This document shows, in pieces, positions 17,108 through 26,404 of a stretch of DNA of 53,771 nt; position 1 is the first letter of the stretch; each line of letters begins with the position of its first letter. Made by a program: the position numbers and the translations under genes. The stretch is from Candidatus Alcyoniella australis (GTDB lineage: Bacteria; Lernaellota; Lernaellaia; JAVCCG01; Alcyoniellaceae), in NCBI GenBank assembly GCA_030765605.1, contig JAVCCG010000146.1:1-53771 (forward strand). The letters run 5' to 3'. The notes beneath the pieces are model-generated. The model saw only the letters and a list, made by a program, of their open reading frames with translations, searched no databases and was not told the origin of the DNA.

Positions 17108-17121
17108 CCGTTGCACAACAG

Positions 17122-18819
17122 ATGCAGGATCACGACGGCGTAAAGCTCTCCGGCGTCGGCTTCTCCTACCGCAACAGCGACCGGCAGGCCCTGGGGCCGA
17201 TCGATCTCGAGCTGCGGCCCGGTCAAGTGCTGGCCGTGCTCGGGGCCAACGGCGCGGGCAAGTCGACCCTGGTGCGCACGCTCAACGGCCTGGTGCCCAA
17301 GTTCTTTCACGGAGAACTCCGCGGCCGAATCCGCGCGGCGGGCCTGGACCCGGCCGAACACTCGGTGGCGGGCATGGCCCGCGGCGTGGGCATGGTGTTC
17401 CAGGATTTCGAGAGCCAGCTGTTCAGCACTACCTGCCGCGCAGAGGTCGCCTTTGCCATGGAGAACCTCGGACGTCCGCGCGAGCAGATGCAGCAGCGGG
17501 TGCCCGAGCTGCTCGAGCGCGTGGGCCTGGGTGGATTCGATCAGCGCTCGCCCGCCTCGCTCTCCGGCGGACAGAAGCAGCGGCTGGCCATTGCCAGCGT
17601 GTTGGCCCTGGACACCCAAGTGCTGGTGCTCGACGAGCCGACTACCGACCTGGACCCTAAGGGCCGCCAGGAGGTCTGGGCGCTGATCCGCGAGCTGCGC
17701 GACCAGGGCAAGACGATGATCATCGTTGAACACGGCATCGAGGCACTGAGCGACGCGGACCTGGCGCTGGTGCTCGATGGCGGAAAGCCTGCCTACCTCG
17801 GGCCGCCCGAGCCGTTGTTGCTCGATCCCGAACTGCTGCTGCGCAACGGGGTCAAACCCGCCGAAGGCGCGCTGCTTTTGCAACGTCTGAATCTACCCAT
17901 CGAACACTGGAGGCCAACGCAGGTGGCGCACAGCGTGCGCCAAGCCGGGTTCACACCGCTATCCAGGCCGGAGATCCCGCCGCAAACCGACTCCCAATTG
18001 CTGTTCGAGGTACGCGGATTGAGCTTCGCCTATCCCGGTGGACCCGAGGTGCTGCACAAGCTGAATCTGCAAATCGACCGCGGCGAGATCGTGGCCCTGC
18101 TGGGTCCCAACGGCTCGGGAAAAACCACGCTGGTCAAGCTGATGACCGGGCTGATGCAACCCCAGCTTAAGGGTAAAGCCCAGCCGCCGCTGCTCTATGA
18201 TGGAAAACCTCCCGGCATCCGAAGGTCGGCCCAAGCCCTGGGTCGCTCCATCGGGTTCGTGTTCCAGAATCCCGACGCCCAGATCTTCAGCCCCACAGCC
18301 TTCGACGAGGTGGCCTTCGGCCTACGCAACTTCGGCGTGGATCACGAGCAAATCCCCCTACGTGTTGCCCAGGCTCTGGAGACCGTGGGTCTGGCCGGCC
18401 AGGAGCAGCAGGATCCGTTCGTGATGACCAAAGGCGACCGCCAGAAGCTGGCCGTGGCCTCGGTGCTGGCCTGCGAGCCCGAGACGATCGTGCTCGACGA
18501 GCCGAGCACCGGGCTGGACGAGCGCGAGCTGGCCGGAATGTGCGGACTGTTGCGTCGGCTGCACGAGCGCGGGCACACGGTGGTGATGGTCACCCACAGC
18601 CTGGCGTTCGCCGCACAGCTTGCCCGACGCTGCATCGTGTTGGACCAGGGCCGGATCTTGGCCGACGCCACGCCCGACGAACTGTTCGCCGATCCCCAGA
18701 CCTGCGCCGCAGCCAACCTGGTGCCGCCCGATGCGGCGCTGATCGCACGTGAACTGGGCCTCAAGGCCAGCACGGTCGAGAATCTGGCCGCAAGCCTGGC
18801 GATCAAGGAACAGGGCTGA
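17122..18819 (+). CDS. fused double ABC ATPase of an ECF transporter (EcfA-EcfA')
   Basis: 565 residues with two ABC ATPase domains. Domain 1: Walker A GANGAGKST (41-49), signature LSGGQKQR, Walker B VLVLDEPTTDLD, then VEHGIEAL with the H-loop. Domain 2: Walker A GPNGSGKTT (about 331), Walker B TIVLDEPSTGLD, switch His in MVTHSLAF. The second signature is MTKGDRQKLA instead of LSGGQ, so one composite site is probably degenerate. The protein powers uptake with the S and T components. The start at 17122 is the first ATG after the S-gene stop; no Shine-Dalgarno is evident, so translation may be coupled. Its stop overlaps the T gene by 1 nt. Confidence 0.88.
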   Translation: MQDHDGVKLSGVGFSYRNSDRQALGPIDLELRPGQVLAVLGANGAGKSTLVRTLNGLVPKFFHGELRGRIRAAGLDPAEHSVAGMARGVGMVFQDFESQLFSTTCRAEVAFAMENLGRPREQMQQRVPELLERVGLGGFDQRSPASLSGGQKQRLAIASVLALDTQVLVLDEPTTDLDPKGRQEVWALIRELRDQGKTMIIVEHGIEALSDADLALVLDGGKPAYLGPPEPLLLDPELLLRNGVKPAEGALLLQRLNLPIEHWRPTQVAHSVRQAGFTPLSRPEIPPQTDSQLLFEVRGLSFAYPGGPEVLHKLNLQIDRGEIVALLGPNGSGKTTLVKLMTGLMQPQLKGKAQPPLLYDGKPPGIRRSAQALGRSIGFVFQNPDAQIFSPTAFDEVAFGLRNFGVDHEQIPLRVAQALETVGLAGQEQQDPFVMTKGDRQKLAVASVLACEPETIVLDEPSTGLDERELAGMCGLLRRLHERGHTVVMVTHSLAFAAQLARRCIVLDQGRILADATPDELFADPQTCAAANLVPPDAALIARELGLKASTVENLAASLAIKEQG

Positions 18820-19595
18820 TGGCCGGCGATCTGTACCTACACCGCTCAAGCCCGATGCATCGATTGCACCCGGTGACCAAGATCGTGCTGCTGCTGTTGA
18901 TGTTGGCCACGCCGTTTTGCGCCGAGCATCCACTCTACGTGGCCGTGCCCTTTGCAATCGCCGCGGCCCTGGCCTTGATAGCCGGAGCGGCGCGCACTCT
19001 GTGGCGGGTGCGCTGGCTGATCTTGGTGTTCTTCGTACTAAGCATGGTGCTGTGGAGCCTGTTCACCCGCGACGGTGACCCGCTGTGGACCCTGGGCGGC
19101 CTGAGTATTACCCGCAAGGGGCTGCTGTTCGGCCTCAGCGTCGGCCTGCGGCTCAATACGTTTTTCCTGGCGGCCATCGCCGTGCTCAGCAGTACACCCA
19201 ACGAGGATCTGGTCTTCGCCCTGGGGCGTATCGGCCTACCCTACCCCTTTGCCTTTGCGATCTCGCTGAGTTTCCGCCTGGTTCCACTTTTCCTGGAGAC
19301 CGTGTCCACGGTGAGCCTGGCCCAACGCGCCCGCGGGCTAGATCTGGAGAGCGGAAATTTCATTGTCCGTGCCCGACGTCACGTGCCGGTTTTACTGCCG
19401 GTCCTGTTCCTGGCGATTCTGCGCACCAACCGATTGGCCATGGCCCTGGAGAGCAAGGGATTCGGCGCCACAGGTAAACGCACGCGCCTGGCGGAGCACA
19501 AAATCAAGGCCGCCGACATGATTACAGCTTTGCTGATGGCGCTGCTCGCCGTGGCTGGGGCGTTGGTTGTCGTTCACAGCCTTGGCGGACTTTAA
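18819..19595 (+). CDS. ecfT: ECF transporter transmembrane (T) component
   Basis: 258 residues with about 5-6 transmembrane helices. The coupling helices that contact the ATPases carry the family motifs: AQRARGLDLE (Ala-Arg-Gly, canonical) and ALESKGFGA, where Ala-Arg-Gly has become Ser-Lys-Gly. The changed second motif goes together with the degenerate signature of the second ATPase domain, so one ATPase half may be specialised (inference). ATG overlaps the ATPase stop (TGATG). It is the last gene of the operon; an AT-rich gene-free stretch follows. Confidence 0.85.
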   Translation: MAGDLYLHRSSPMHRLHPVTKIVLLLLMLATPFCAEHPLYVAVPFAIAAALALIAGAARTLWRVRWLILVFFVLSMVLWSLFTRDGDPLWTLGGLSITRKGLLFGLSVGLRLNTFFLAAIAVLSSTPNEDLVFALGRIGLPYPFAFAISLSFRLVPLFLETVSTVSLAQRARGLDLESGNFIVRARRHVPVLLPVLFLAILRTNRLAMALESKGFGATGKRTRLAEHKIKAADMITALLMALLAVAGALVVVHSLGGL

Positions 19596-20014
19596 ATTCT
19601 ATTATTTCAAAGGTTTAATCTCCTTTAGGTTTTATACGGCCCGCGGTAGTTACAATACTGTAATTTTCACCTCAGGCTATTCCTCTTTGTTTTATGGTCA
19701 CTTTACTTAATGTTGCTTCCCCTTAAAACGTTATAGTAATAATTGTTACGAAAAAGGATAGCCAGCGAGCCGGCAATGGATCAGCCACAGAAAGAATACC
19801 CTTTACAATCAACGCTTAGCAATCTTGGCACAAAGGCTGCTTTATTCACTTGTAAGCGAATAAAGGCGAGGTAAATTCAAAGAGCAACACCATGTCATTA
19901 TCTCCCGTACACTCCACTGCCCCCATGAGAGATTCCCTGATCGCCCCTCTAGCTAAGCGGGGAATGGGAAGACGCTCCGCAGTGGTCTACCAGTCCAGCG
20001 AGGGACTGGGATCA
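19596..20014. other. AT-rich gene-free stretch with an inverted repeat
   Basis: No gene recognised. The sequence is much richer in A+T than its neighbours. It contains an 8-bp inverted repeat CTTTATTC (19840-19847) / GAATAAAG (19858-19865) with a 10-nt loop; on RNA this is a small hairpin, on DNA a possible operator. No recognised riboswitch motif. Confidence 0.4.
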
Positions 20015-20212
20015 ATGCGCATCGTCCTCCTGCTGCTAATTGTGTTGACTCTGATGGCTACGATCATGTTCCTCGCCACCCTCGGCGACCGTCCGTTTGG
20101 TCAATCCACCCCCGACCAAACGGCGGCCCCGGGGGACCACAGCACTGTCGCCGTGATTGGAACGGCGGCCTGGATCAGCACCCCATGGTTGGCGGTAGTC
20201 CCGGCCGGGTAA
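20015..20212 (+). CDS. possible small membrane protein, hypothetical
   Basis: Possible 65-residue product starting MRIVLLLLIVLTLMATIMFLA (the first 20 or so residues are a strong transmembrane helix), followed by a polar Pro/Thr/Asp stretch and a short hydrophobic C-terminus. GAGG lies about 11 nt before this ATG. The frame is open back to an ATG at 19892, but that extension is low-complexity and has no ribosome site. No family recognised and no conserved neighbour, so this may be non-coding. Confidence 0.3.
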   Translation: MRIVLLLLIVLTLMATIMFLATLGDRPFGQSTPDQTAAPGDHSTVAVIGTAAWISTPWLAVVPAG

Positions 20213-20254
20213 GAACGGCTCCCGGGCTCGGTCGGGCTCCGCCTGCTTTTTTCC

Positions 20255-20728
20255 TTACGTTTTATTTTGCAATGATTCCAGCAGCTTGCCTACCACGGCA
20301 AGATGATCGGCCTCGGACTTGACAAAGCGTTCGAAGATCGGCTTGAGGTTTTGTCTAAGCCCCGAGAGCAGCCCGACGTAGAAGTCGTGTGTCTCCTGCT
20401 CTACTGCATGGGCTTGCTCCACAGCCTGTCTCAGGCTCCCTGATGCGCTTTTCATGGGTTTAAGCGTTTCCAACACCGCATCGAGGGAGCCGCGCAAGGC
20501 GATCCAGTCGATCTCGCTTTTAAGCACCTCGAAATGCAGCTGGCCGGTGTCGCGCCACAGCTTGTAGCTGTCCTGCAGGTATCGCAGGTGATCGTGCTCA
20601 TCGTGGGCCAACGCTCCGAGGATCTTCTTAATTTCCGGGTTCTGGGCCTGCTTCATCGCCTGTTGATATGCGTCGCGCACACGCTTCTCGTAGGTAATGG
20701 CCGTCTGCATCGCCTCTTTGATATTCAT
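20255..20728 (-). CDS. ferritin-like / rubrerythrin-type diiron protein
   Basis: 157 residues, all helical. Both half-sites of a diiron four-helix bundle are visible: Glu in AITYEKRVRDAY, ExxH in HDEHDHLRYL, then Glu in AVEQETHDFY and ExxH in KSEADHLAVV. It lacks the C-terminal rubredoxin domain of full rubrerythrin. Such proteins handle peroxide or iron; the exact role is not fixed. No Shine-Dalgarno precedes the ATG. Instead a -10 TATAAT ends 6 nt before it, so the mRNA is predicted leaderless. It is divergent from the agmatinase gene and shares its 111-bp promoter region. Confidence 0.75.
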   Translation of the reverse strand: MNIKEAMQTAITYEKRVRDAYQQAMKQAQNPEIKKILGALAHDEHDHLRYLQDSYKLWRDTGQLHFEVLKSEIDWIALRGSLDAVLETLKPMKSASGSLRQAVEQAHAVEQETHDFYVGLLSGLRQNLKPIFERFVKSEADHLAVVGKLLESLQNKT

Positions 20729-20734
20729 AGTTTT

Positions 20735-20761
20735 ATTATAGCACGAACGAAAAACCGCCAA
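20735..20761 (-). promoter_or_regulatory. leaderless promoter of the ferritin-like gene
   Basis: Minus strand: TTGGCG, a short 15-nt spacer and a perfect TATAAT. The ATG begins 7 nt after the -10, at the expected transcription start. Confidence 0.5.
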
Positions 20762-20776
20762 CGTCAGCCAGCGGCA

Positions 20777-20805
20777 TTGACCGCACGTCAAGGCGGTCCG
20801 ATAAT
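20777..20805 (+). promoter_or_regulatory. sigma70-type promoter of speB-speA
   Basis: TTGACC (20777-20782), a 17-nt spacer, GATAAT (20800-20805). The leader before the speB ATG is about 28 nt. Confidence 0.65.
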
Positions 20806-20839
20806 ACCGCCCCCGTCGCACATTCGAAGTCGAGGCGAG

Positions 20840-21742
20840 ATGAAACAGGTCGAATACGAACACACTCCACACAACTTCCTCGGGCTCGATCCCGAGGATT
20901 GCAGCTTGGAGACCAGCCGCAACGTGGTGCTGCCGATTCCGTACGACCGTACCGCATCTTACGGTGTTGGTGCGCGCAACGGCCCGGCCGCAATTATCGC
21001 CGCCAGCGGGCAGGTCGAGTGGTACGACATGCGCCTGGACTGCCAGCCGCATAAAAGCGGCATCGCCACCCTACCGCCGCTGACTCCCTCGGCAGCCGGC
21101 CCCGAACAGATGTGCGCCCAGATCCGCTCCTGTGCGGCAGGGCTGCTCGACGAAGAAAAAATGCTCGTGGGACTGGGCGGCGATCACAGCGTGACTATTG
21201 GCTTGGCCCAGGCACACTCCGAGCGTTGGCCCGAGATCGGGTTCGTGCAGCTCGACGCCCACGCCGACCTGCGCGACAGCTACCAGGGCAGCCGCTATAG
21301 CCACGCCTGCACCGCACGCCGCCTGAACGAGATCGGACCGCTGCTGCAGTTGGGCATCCGTAGCGCATGCAAAGAGGAACTGGAACTGGACCTGCCCACG
21401 CCGCATCCGCTGATCACGCTCCAGGCCCGCGAGCTGCTCCAGGGCAGGGACTGGAGCGTCGAGCTGGATCGACTGCCCGAGCAAATCTACCTGACCATCG
21501 ACGTCGACGTACTCGACCCGGCGATTATGCCCTCCACCGGGACTCCCGAGCCCGGCGGCCTGGGCTACTACCAAACGCTTGAGATCCTTGAACGGTTGTT
21601 CGACTCTAAGCGTATCGTGGGCATGGATCTGGTCGAACTGGCGCCGATCAGCGGCATCAGCGGACCGGACGTGATCTGCGCGCACCTGGTGCAAACCGCC
21701 ATCGGCCTGCGCTGGCGCAGCCTGTTGAGGGAAAATCGATAA
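20840..21742 (+). CDS. speB: agmatinase (ureohydrolase family)
   Basis: 300 residues. Hydrolyses agmatine to putrescine and urea with two Mn ions. All ureohydrolase metal motifs are visible: GGDHS (His116), DAHADLRD (Asp139, His141, Asp143) and DVDVLDP (Asp221, Asp223). The length is usual for agmatinase. The start at 20840 has GAGG 4 nt upstream; open frame further upstream runs over the divergent gene and is not used. Arginase or another ureohydrolase is possible from motifs alone. The coupled arginine decarboxylase, with the speB stop overlapping its ATG by 1 nt (TAATG), makes agmatinase the likely function. Confidence 0.88.
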   Translation: MKQVEYEHTPHNFLGLDPEDCSLETSRNVVLPIPYDRTASYGVGARNGPAAIIAASGQVEWYDMRLDCQPHKSGIATLPPLTPSAAGPEQMCAQIRSCAAGLLDEEKMLVGLGGDHSVTIGLAQAHSERWPEIGFVQLDAHADLRDSYQGSRYSHACTARRLNEIGPLLQLGIRSACKEELELDLPTPHPLITLQARELLQGRDWSVELDRLPEQIYLTIDVDVLDPAIMPSTGTPEPGGLGYYQTLEILERLFDSKRIVGMDLVELAPISGISGPDVICAHLVQTAIGLRWRSLLRENR

Positions 21743-23643
21743 TGGCCCGACATAAAAAGAGCATTACGCAGGTCTACGGGATCGAGAATTGGGGCACGCC
21801 CTATTTCAGGATCAACCGCAAAGGTAACGTCTGCGTCGACGTCCACGGCCGCGACGGCCAAACAATCGACCTGCTCGAACTGATGGAGCAGGTCCGCTCC
21901 AAAGGCATCGATCCGCCGGTGCTGCTGCGCTTCCCACAGATCCTCGAGACCCAGATCCAGCGCCTGCACCAGTGCTTTCAAAACGCGATCCAGGAATTCG
22001 AATACAGCGGCAATTACCAGGCCGTGTTCCCGATGAAGGTCAACCACCGCCGCGAAGTAATCGAGGATATTTTATCGGCGGGCAAAAAGTACCGCTACGG
22101 CCTGGAGGTTGGCTCCAAGCCCGAGCTGTTCGTAGCCCTGGCGCTGCAGATGCACCCCGAGGCGTTGCTGGTCTGCAACGGTTACAAGGATTCGACATAC
22201 CTTCGACTAGTGCTGGACGCCCACGACATGGGACGTAGCGTCGTGCTGGTAATGGAATCGCTCGACGAGTGCCGCCTGCTGCTCAAAATATTCAAGCGTG
22301 AAAAGCGCGAGGACCTACCGATGTTGGGCATGCGCATCAAGCTCACCAGCCGCGGCTCGGGCAAATGGGAGCAATCCGGCGGCGACCAAAGTAAGTTCGG
22401 CTTGACCTCGAGCCAAATCCTCGAGGCGATGAAACTGCTGGAAAAGGCCGGCTGCAACCGCTACCTAAAGATGCTGCACTTCCACATCGGCTCGCAGATT
22501 ACCGAAATCCGGCGCATTAAATCCGCGATCCGCGAGGCGGCTCGTTTCTACTCCAAGCTCAAGCGCATCGCGCCGTCGCTGCAATACCTTAACGTGGGCG
22601 GCGGACTCGGCGTGGACTACGACGGCAGCCGCACCAGCTCGGACGCCTCAGCCAACTACACCATGCAGGAGTACGCCAACGACGTGGTCTACACGATCAT
22701 GGAGGTCAGCGACAACGAGGACGTGGAGGAGCCGACGATCGTCAGCGAATCCGGTCGGGCGGTCGTCTCCTACCATTCGATCCTCGTCTCTAACGTGTTG
22801 CGCGATCTCGACGGATTTAACAAGGATCTGAACCGAATCGAGATCACCGACGAGCATCCGCAGGTGCTGATCGAGCTGCACGACATCTTCAAGAAGACCT
22901 CGGCCAAGAACTACCGCGAGTACTACCACGACGCCATCGAGAAACGCGAAGAGCTGCTGAGCCTATTTAATTTGGGCTACCTCAGCCTGGAGGACCGAGC
23001 GCTGGGCGAAGACTTCTTCTGGGCGATCTGCCATAAAACCCTGGGCTACAGCCGTCGCGCCAAGGGCACGCGCGAGGAATGGGACGCCCTGGCCCGTTCG
23101 CTGACCGGGAAGGTGATCGTCAACCTCTCGGTCTTCCAGTCGTTGCCCGACTACTGGGCGCTGGAGCAGCTCTTTCCGATCATGCCCCTGCATCGCCACC
23201 ACGAACCGGCCGACCGCAACGTGGTGCTGGCCGACATCACCTGCGACTCCGATGGCGTGATCGACCGCTTCATCGACATTAAAGAGGACAAGGAGTTCCT
23301 GGAGCTTCATCCGCCCAGCAAAAAGCCCTATTACATGGGGTTCTTTCTCGTCGGCGCGTATCAGGACATCATCGGCGACTTTCACAACCTGTTCGGCAAA
23401 ACCAACGAGGTGCACGTTCTGGCCGATCCCAAGGGCGGGTTCCTGATTAAACGCAACATCGCCGGCGACACGATCAACGTGGCGCTACGGCACGTGCGCT
23501 ACGACGCCGACGCTCTGCTCAAGGGCTTCATCTCCATGGTCGAAAACGCGGTGGAGCAAGGGAATTTGAGCAAGACCTCGGGCAAAAAAACAATCGATTT
23601 CTACCGCGAGGGACTTACCGGGTATACCTATCTAAAGGACTGA
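21742..23643 (+). CDS. speA: biosynthetic arginine decarboxylase
   Basis: 633 residues, the size of SpeA-type fold III PLP decarboxylases. Converts arginine to agmatine. The PLP-binding Lys99 lies in FPMKVNHRRE, and the conserved HFHIGSQ and NVGGGLGVDYDG phosphate-binding stretch follow. The C-terminal half contains the ADITCDSDGVIDRF region and the C-terminal beta domain. It is translated from TAATG overlapping speB, so the two steps arginine-agmatine-putrescine are co-produced from one promoter. It ends 16 nt before the convergent rhaA stop. Confidence 0.92.
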   Translation: MARHKKSITQVYGIENWGTPYFRINRKGNVCVDVHGRDGQTIDLLELMEQVRSKGIDPPVLLRFPQILETQIQRLHQCFQNAIQEFEYSGNYQAVFPMKVNHRREVIEDILSAGKKYRYGLEVGSKPELFVALALQMHPEALLVCNGYKDSTYLRLVLDAHDMGRSVVLVMESLDECRLLLKIFKREKREDLPMLGMRIKLTSRGSGKWEQSGGDQSKFGLTSSQILEAMKLLEKAGCNRYLKMLHFHIGSQITEIRRIKSAIREAARFYSKLKRIAPSLQYLNVGGGLGVDYDGSRTSSDASANYTMQEYANDVVYTIMEVSDNEDVEEPTIVSESGRAVVSYHSILVSNVLRDLDGFNKDLNRIEITDEHPQVLIELHDIFKKTSAKNYREYYHDAIEKREELLSLFNLGYLSLEDRALGEDFFWAICHKTLGYSRRAKGTREEWDALARSLTGKVIVNLSVFQSLPDYWALEQLFPIMPLHRHHEPADRNVVLADITCDSDGVIDRFIDIKEDKEFLELHPPSKKPYYMGFFLVGAYQDIIGDFHNLFGKTNEVHVLADPKGGFLIKRNIAGDTINVALRHVRYDADALLKGFISMVENAVEQGNLSKTSGKKTIDFYREGLTGYTYLKD

Positions 23644-23659
23644 GCGGCAGGCTTCGATA

Positions 23660-24928
23660 CTATCCGCGTTGGGACAGGATGGACCGCTCGTACTCGCGTA
23701 CGCTGTCGATCCATTGCTCGGCAGGCGGCACATCGCTTTTCAGACAAAAGTAATCCCATACAGCGCCCAAGGGCATTAATTTCATTTCATCGAGCAGTCC
23801 CAGCCTGGCGAATAGCTCGCCGTTACGCTCGATCTCGCGCAGCTGGTCGGTGGGCTCGAGCAGGGCGAACAGCAGCGCCTTGAGCGTGGCGCGCGCGCCG
23901 ATCACCCAGGCGCCGATGCGGTTGATCGAGCCGTCGAAGAAGTCGAGCGCCAGATAGACCCGCCCCAGGGCGCGGGCGCGCACGATCTCGAGCATCAGCT
24001 CGCGCAGCTCGTCGCCGTACAGCACCACGTGGTCCGAGTCCCAGCGCACGCCGCGGCTGACGTGGATCAGCAGCTCGGGCAGGAACGGCAGCAGCGCGCT
24101 GAGCTTGTCGGCCACCGACTCTGTGGGGTGGAAGTGCCCCATGTCCAGACAAAGCATCGCGCTGTTGGCCGCGGCCCACGCCAGGTAGAAGTCGTAGGAG
24201 CCGACCACGAACGATTCCGAGCCCAGGCCGAACAGCTTACTCTCCACAGCGTCCCGGAGCTGCTCGGCCGGATGCTTGACCGCGTAGATCTCGTCCAGGC
24301 TGGTTTTAAGCAGCTCGCGGTGGGCCAGCCTGCTGACGGTCAGGTCCTTGGTCCCGTCGGGAATCCACAGGTTGTGGACGCACGGCGTGTCCAGCTTGTC
24401 GCCGAGCCAGGCGCCGATTTCGCGACAGCGCTGCACGTGCTCGATCCAGAAGCGCCGCACGCGCTCATCCGGACTCGAGAGCGTGAACCCGCCTTCGGCC
24501 AGCGGATGCGAGAAGCAGGTGGCGTTGAAGTCCAGGCCAATACCGAGGCCCTCGGCCCAATCGACCCAGCCCGCGAAGTGCTCGGGCCGAATCTGGTCGC
24601 GGTCCACGCGCTCGCCGCGGAAGTCGCCGTACATCGCGTGCAGGTTGACCCGATGTCCGCCGGGTACCAGCGACAGTGCGCGCTCAAGGTCTGCCTGCAG
24701 CTCGTCGATGGTGCGCGCCTTGCCCGGGTGGTTGCCGGTGACAGCGATGCCGCCGCCCTCCAGGGCCGCTTCCGGGGTCTCGAACCCGCCCACGTCGTCG
24801 CCCTGCCAACATTGGATCGACAGCGCGACGCAGCTCAGCAGTTCCAGGGCCGCGTCCACGTCAACGCCGATCTCGGAATAGCGCTGCTGGGCAGTGCGAA
24901 AGGCTTGCTCGACCTGCTTCTCATTCAT
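23660..24928 (-). CDS. rhaA: L-rhamnose isomerase
   Basis: 422 residues, matching the E. coli enzyme length. Interconverts L-rhamnose and L-rhamnulose with Mn or Zn. Family stretches include CWQGDDVGGFE near the N-terminus, GIAVTGNHPGKART, FSHPLAEGGFTLSS, IPDGTKDLTVSR, LDMGHFHPTE (metal ligands) and LALDFFDGSINRIGAWVIG. It is the third gene of rhaDBA, beginning 3 nt after the rhaB stop. Confidence 0.93.
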   Translation of the reverse strand: MNEKQVEQAFRTAQQRYSEIGVDVDAALELLSCVALSIQCWQGDDVGGFETPEAALEGGGIAVTGNHPGKARTIDELQADLERALSLVPGGHRVNLHAMYGDFRGERVDRDQIRPEHFAGWVDWAEGLGIGLDFNATCFSHPLAEGGFTLSSPDERVRRFWIEHVQRCREIGAWLGDKLDTPCVHNLWIPDGTKDLTVSRLAHRELLKTSLDEIYAVKHPAEQLRDAVESKLFGLGSESFVVGSYDFYLAWAAANSAMLCLDMGHFHPTESVADKLSALLPFLPELLIHVSRGVRWDSDHVVLYGDELRELMLEIVRARALGRVYLALDFFDGSINRIGAWVIGARATLKALLFALLEPTDQLREIERNGELFARLGLLDEMKLMPLGAVWDYFCLKSDVPPAEQWIDSVREYERSILSQRG

Positions 24929-24931
24929 CGA

Positions 24932-26401
24932 TCACTCCTGTGCGCCGACCAGCTGTTGCAGCCGCTGGTATGCCTCGTCCAGTCCCGCTACCGGCTGCGG
25001 CTCGTAGCGCTTGACCTCGAACGATTCGGCCACGACTCCACGTAGGTGAGCCAACGAGTCAATGGCTCCCAGGGCTCTGGCCTGCATTAGCAGATTGCCC
25101 ACGGCCGTGGCCTCCACCGGCCCGGCGAGCAACGGCAGGCTCGTAAAGTCGGCGGTCAGTTGGCACAGCAGCCTGTTGCGAGCGCCGCCGCCGATCACGT
25201 GGATGCGCTCGATGGGTTCGTCCGTGGCCTGACGCAGTTGGTCGAGCACCAGCCTGTACTTCAGCGCCAGGCTCTCGAGCACGCAACGCACCATTGCCGG
25301 CTGCGTCTCGGGCACGGGCTGGCCACTGCGTCTGCAAAAGGCGCGGATCGCATGCGGCATATCTGTGGGATTGAGAAACGACGGGTGGTCAGGGTCGATT
25401 ACGCTGCAAAGCGGCGCGGCCTCGCGGGCCGCGCGCGTGAGCTCGGCGTAGTCCGCGCCGCCCCAGGCCGCGCGGCAGCGCTGGATCAGCCAAAGTCCCA
25501 TCACGTTCTTGAGCACGCGGAAGGTGCCTTCCACGCCTCCTTCGTTGGTCAGGTTGGCGGCCCTGGTCTGCTCGTTGATTAGCGGCTGGGCCGACTCGAT
25601 CCCCATCAGCGACCAGGTGCCCGAACTGATGAACGCCCAGCCCTTGCCCTGGGTCGGCGCCGCGACCACGGCCGAGCCGGTGTCGTGGGTCGCCACTGCC
25701 ACAAGCGGCAGCGGTCCGACTGCGGTCTGCTGCGCAACGTCGTCGCTCAGCTCGCCCAGCACGCTGCCGGGCTGCACGATCGGCTGCAGCAGCGAACGAT
25801 CGAGACCCAAGGCCGCGAGCAGTTCGGGCTCCCACTGCTTGGTAGTCGGATTGTAGAGCTGCGAGGTGGTGGCAAAGCTGAACTCCGTGGCCTTGACCCC
25901 GCTCAGCAGGTAGTGCAGCAGGTCGGGGATGAACAGCAGATCCCGGGCCGCCTCGAGTAACGCAGAGCCCTCGCGCACCATCGACTCGAGCTGAAACAGC
26001 GTGTTGATCGGCAGTAGCTGAATGCCGGTCAGCTCGTACACGCGTTCCAGCGGCACCTTGCGCGCAAACGATTCCATGGCCCCGCGGGTGCGGTCGTCGC
26101 GGTAGCTGTAGGGCGGGCCGAGGATGTTCCCCTGGCAATCGAGCAGGCCGAAGTCCACGCCCCAGGTGTCCACGCCGATGCTCGCGGGTTTGATCCCCTG
26201 GTCCGCGCAGAGCCGCAGGGCGTGCAGCAGCTGCTCGAACAGCCGGAAGATGTTCCAATGCTGATGCCCACGCAAGGTGAGCAGGCCGTTGGGGAAGCGG
26301 TGCAGCTCGCGCACGCGCAGGCGTCCCGAGTCGAGCTCGCCGAGCAGCGCGCGGCCGCTCTCAGCCCCCAGGTCGAACGCCAGGTGGGTTTGCGCGGCCA
26401 T
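24932..26401 (-). CDS. rhaB: rhamnulokinase (FGGY family)
   Basis: 489 residues. Phosphorylates L-rhamnulose at C1. The N-terminal ATPase-fold motif is AFDLGAESGRALLG, GVDTWGVDFGLLD carries the catalytic Asp region, and the C-terminal ADP-binding stretch is IHVIGGGARNRLLCQLTAD. Length and order agree with RhaB. It lies 3 nt after rhaD and 3 nt before rhaA, so the three genes form one operon. Confidence 0.92.
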   Translation of the reverse strand: MAAQTHLAFDLGAESGRALLGELDSGRLRVRELHRFPNGLLTLRGHQHWNIFRLFEQLLHALRLCADQGIKPASIGVDTWGVDFGLLDCQGNILGPPYSYRDDRTRGAMESFARKVPLERVYELTGIQLLPINTLFQLESMVREGSALLEAARDLLFIPDLLHYLLSGVKATEFSFATTSQLYNPTTKQWEPELLAALGLDRSLLQPIVQPGSVLGELSDDVAQQTAVGPLPLVAVATHDTGSAVVAAPTQGKGWAFISSGTWSLMGIESAQPLINEQTRAANLTNEGGVEGTFRVLKNVMGLWLIQRCRAAWGGADYAELTRAAREAAPLCSVIDPDHPSFLNPTDMPHAIRAFCRRSGQPVPETQPAMVRCVLESLALKYRLVLDQLRQATDEPIERIHVIGGGARNRLLCQLTADFTSLPLLAGPVEATAVGNLLMQARALGAIDSLAHLRGVVAESFEVKRYEPQPVAGLDEAYQRLQQLVGAQE

Positions 26402-26404
26402 GGG

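Noticed and set aside
20214-20250. Terminator after the small hypothetical gene (T6 at 20241)
   Set aside because: The GC-rich part contains direct repeats (GGGCTC) rather than complementary arms, so no convincing stem.
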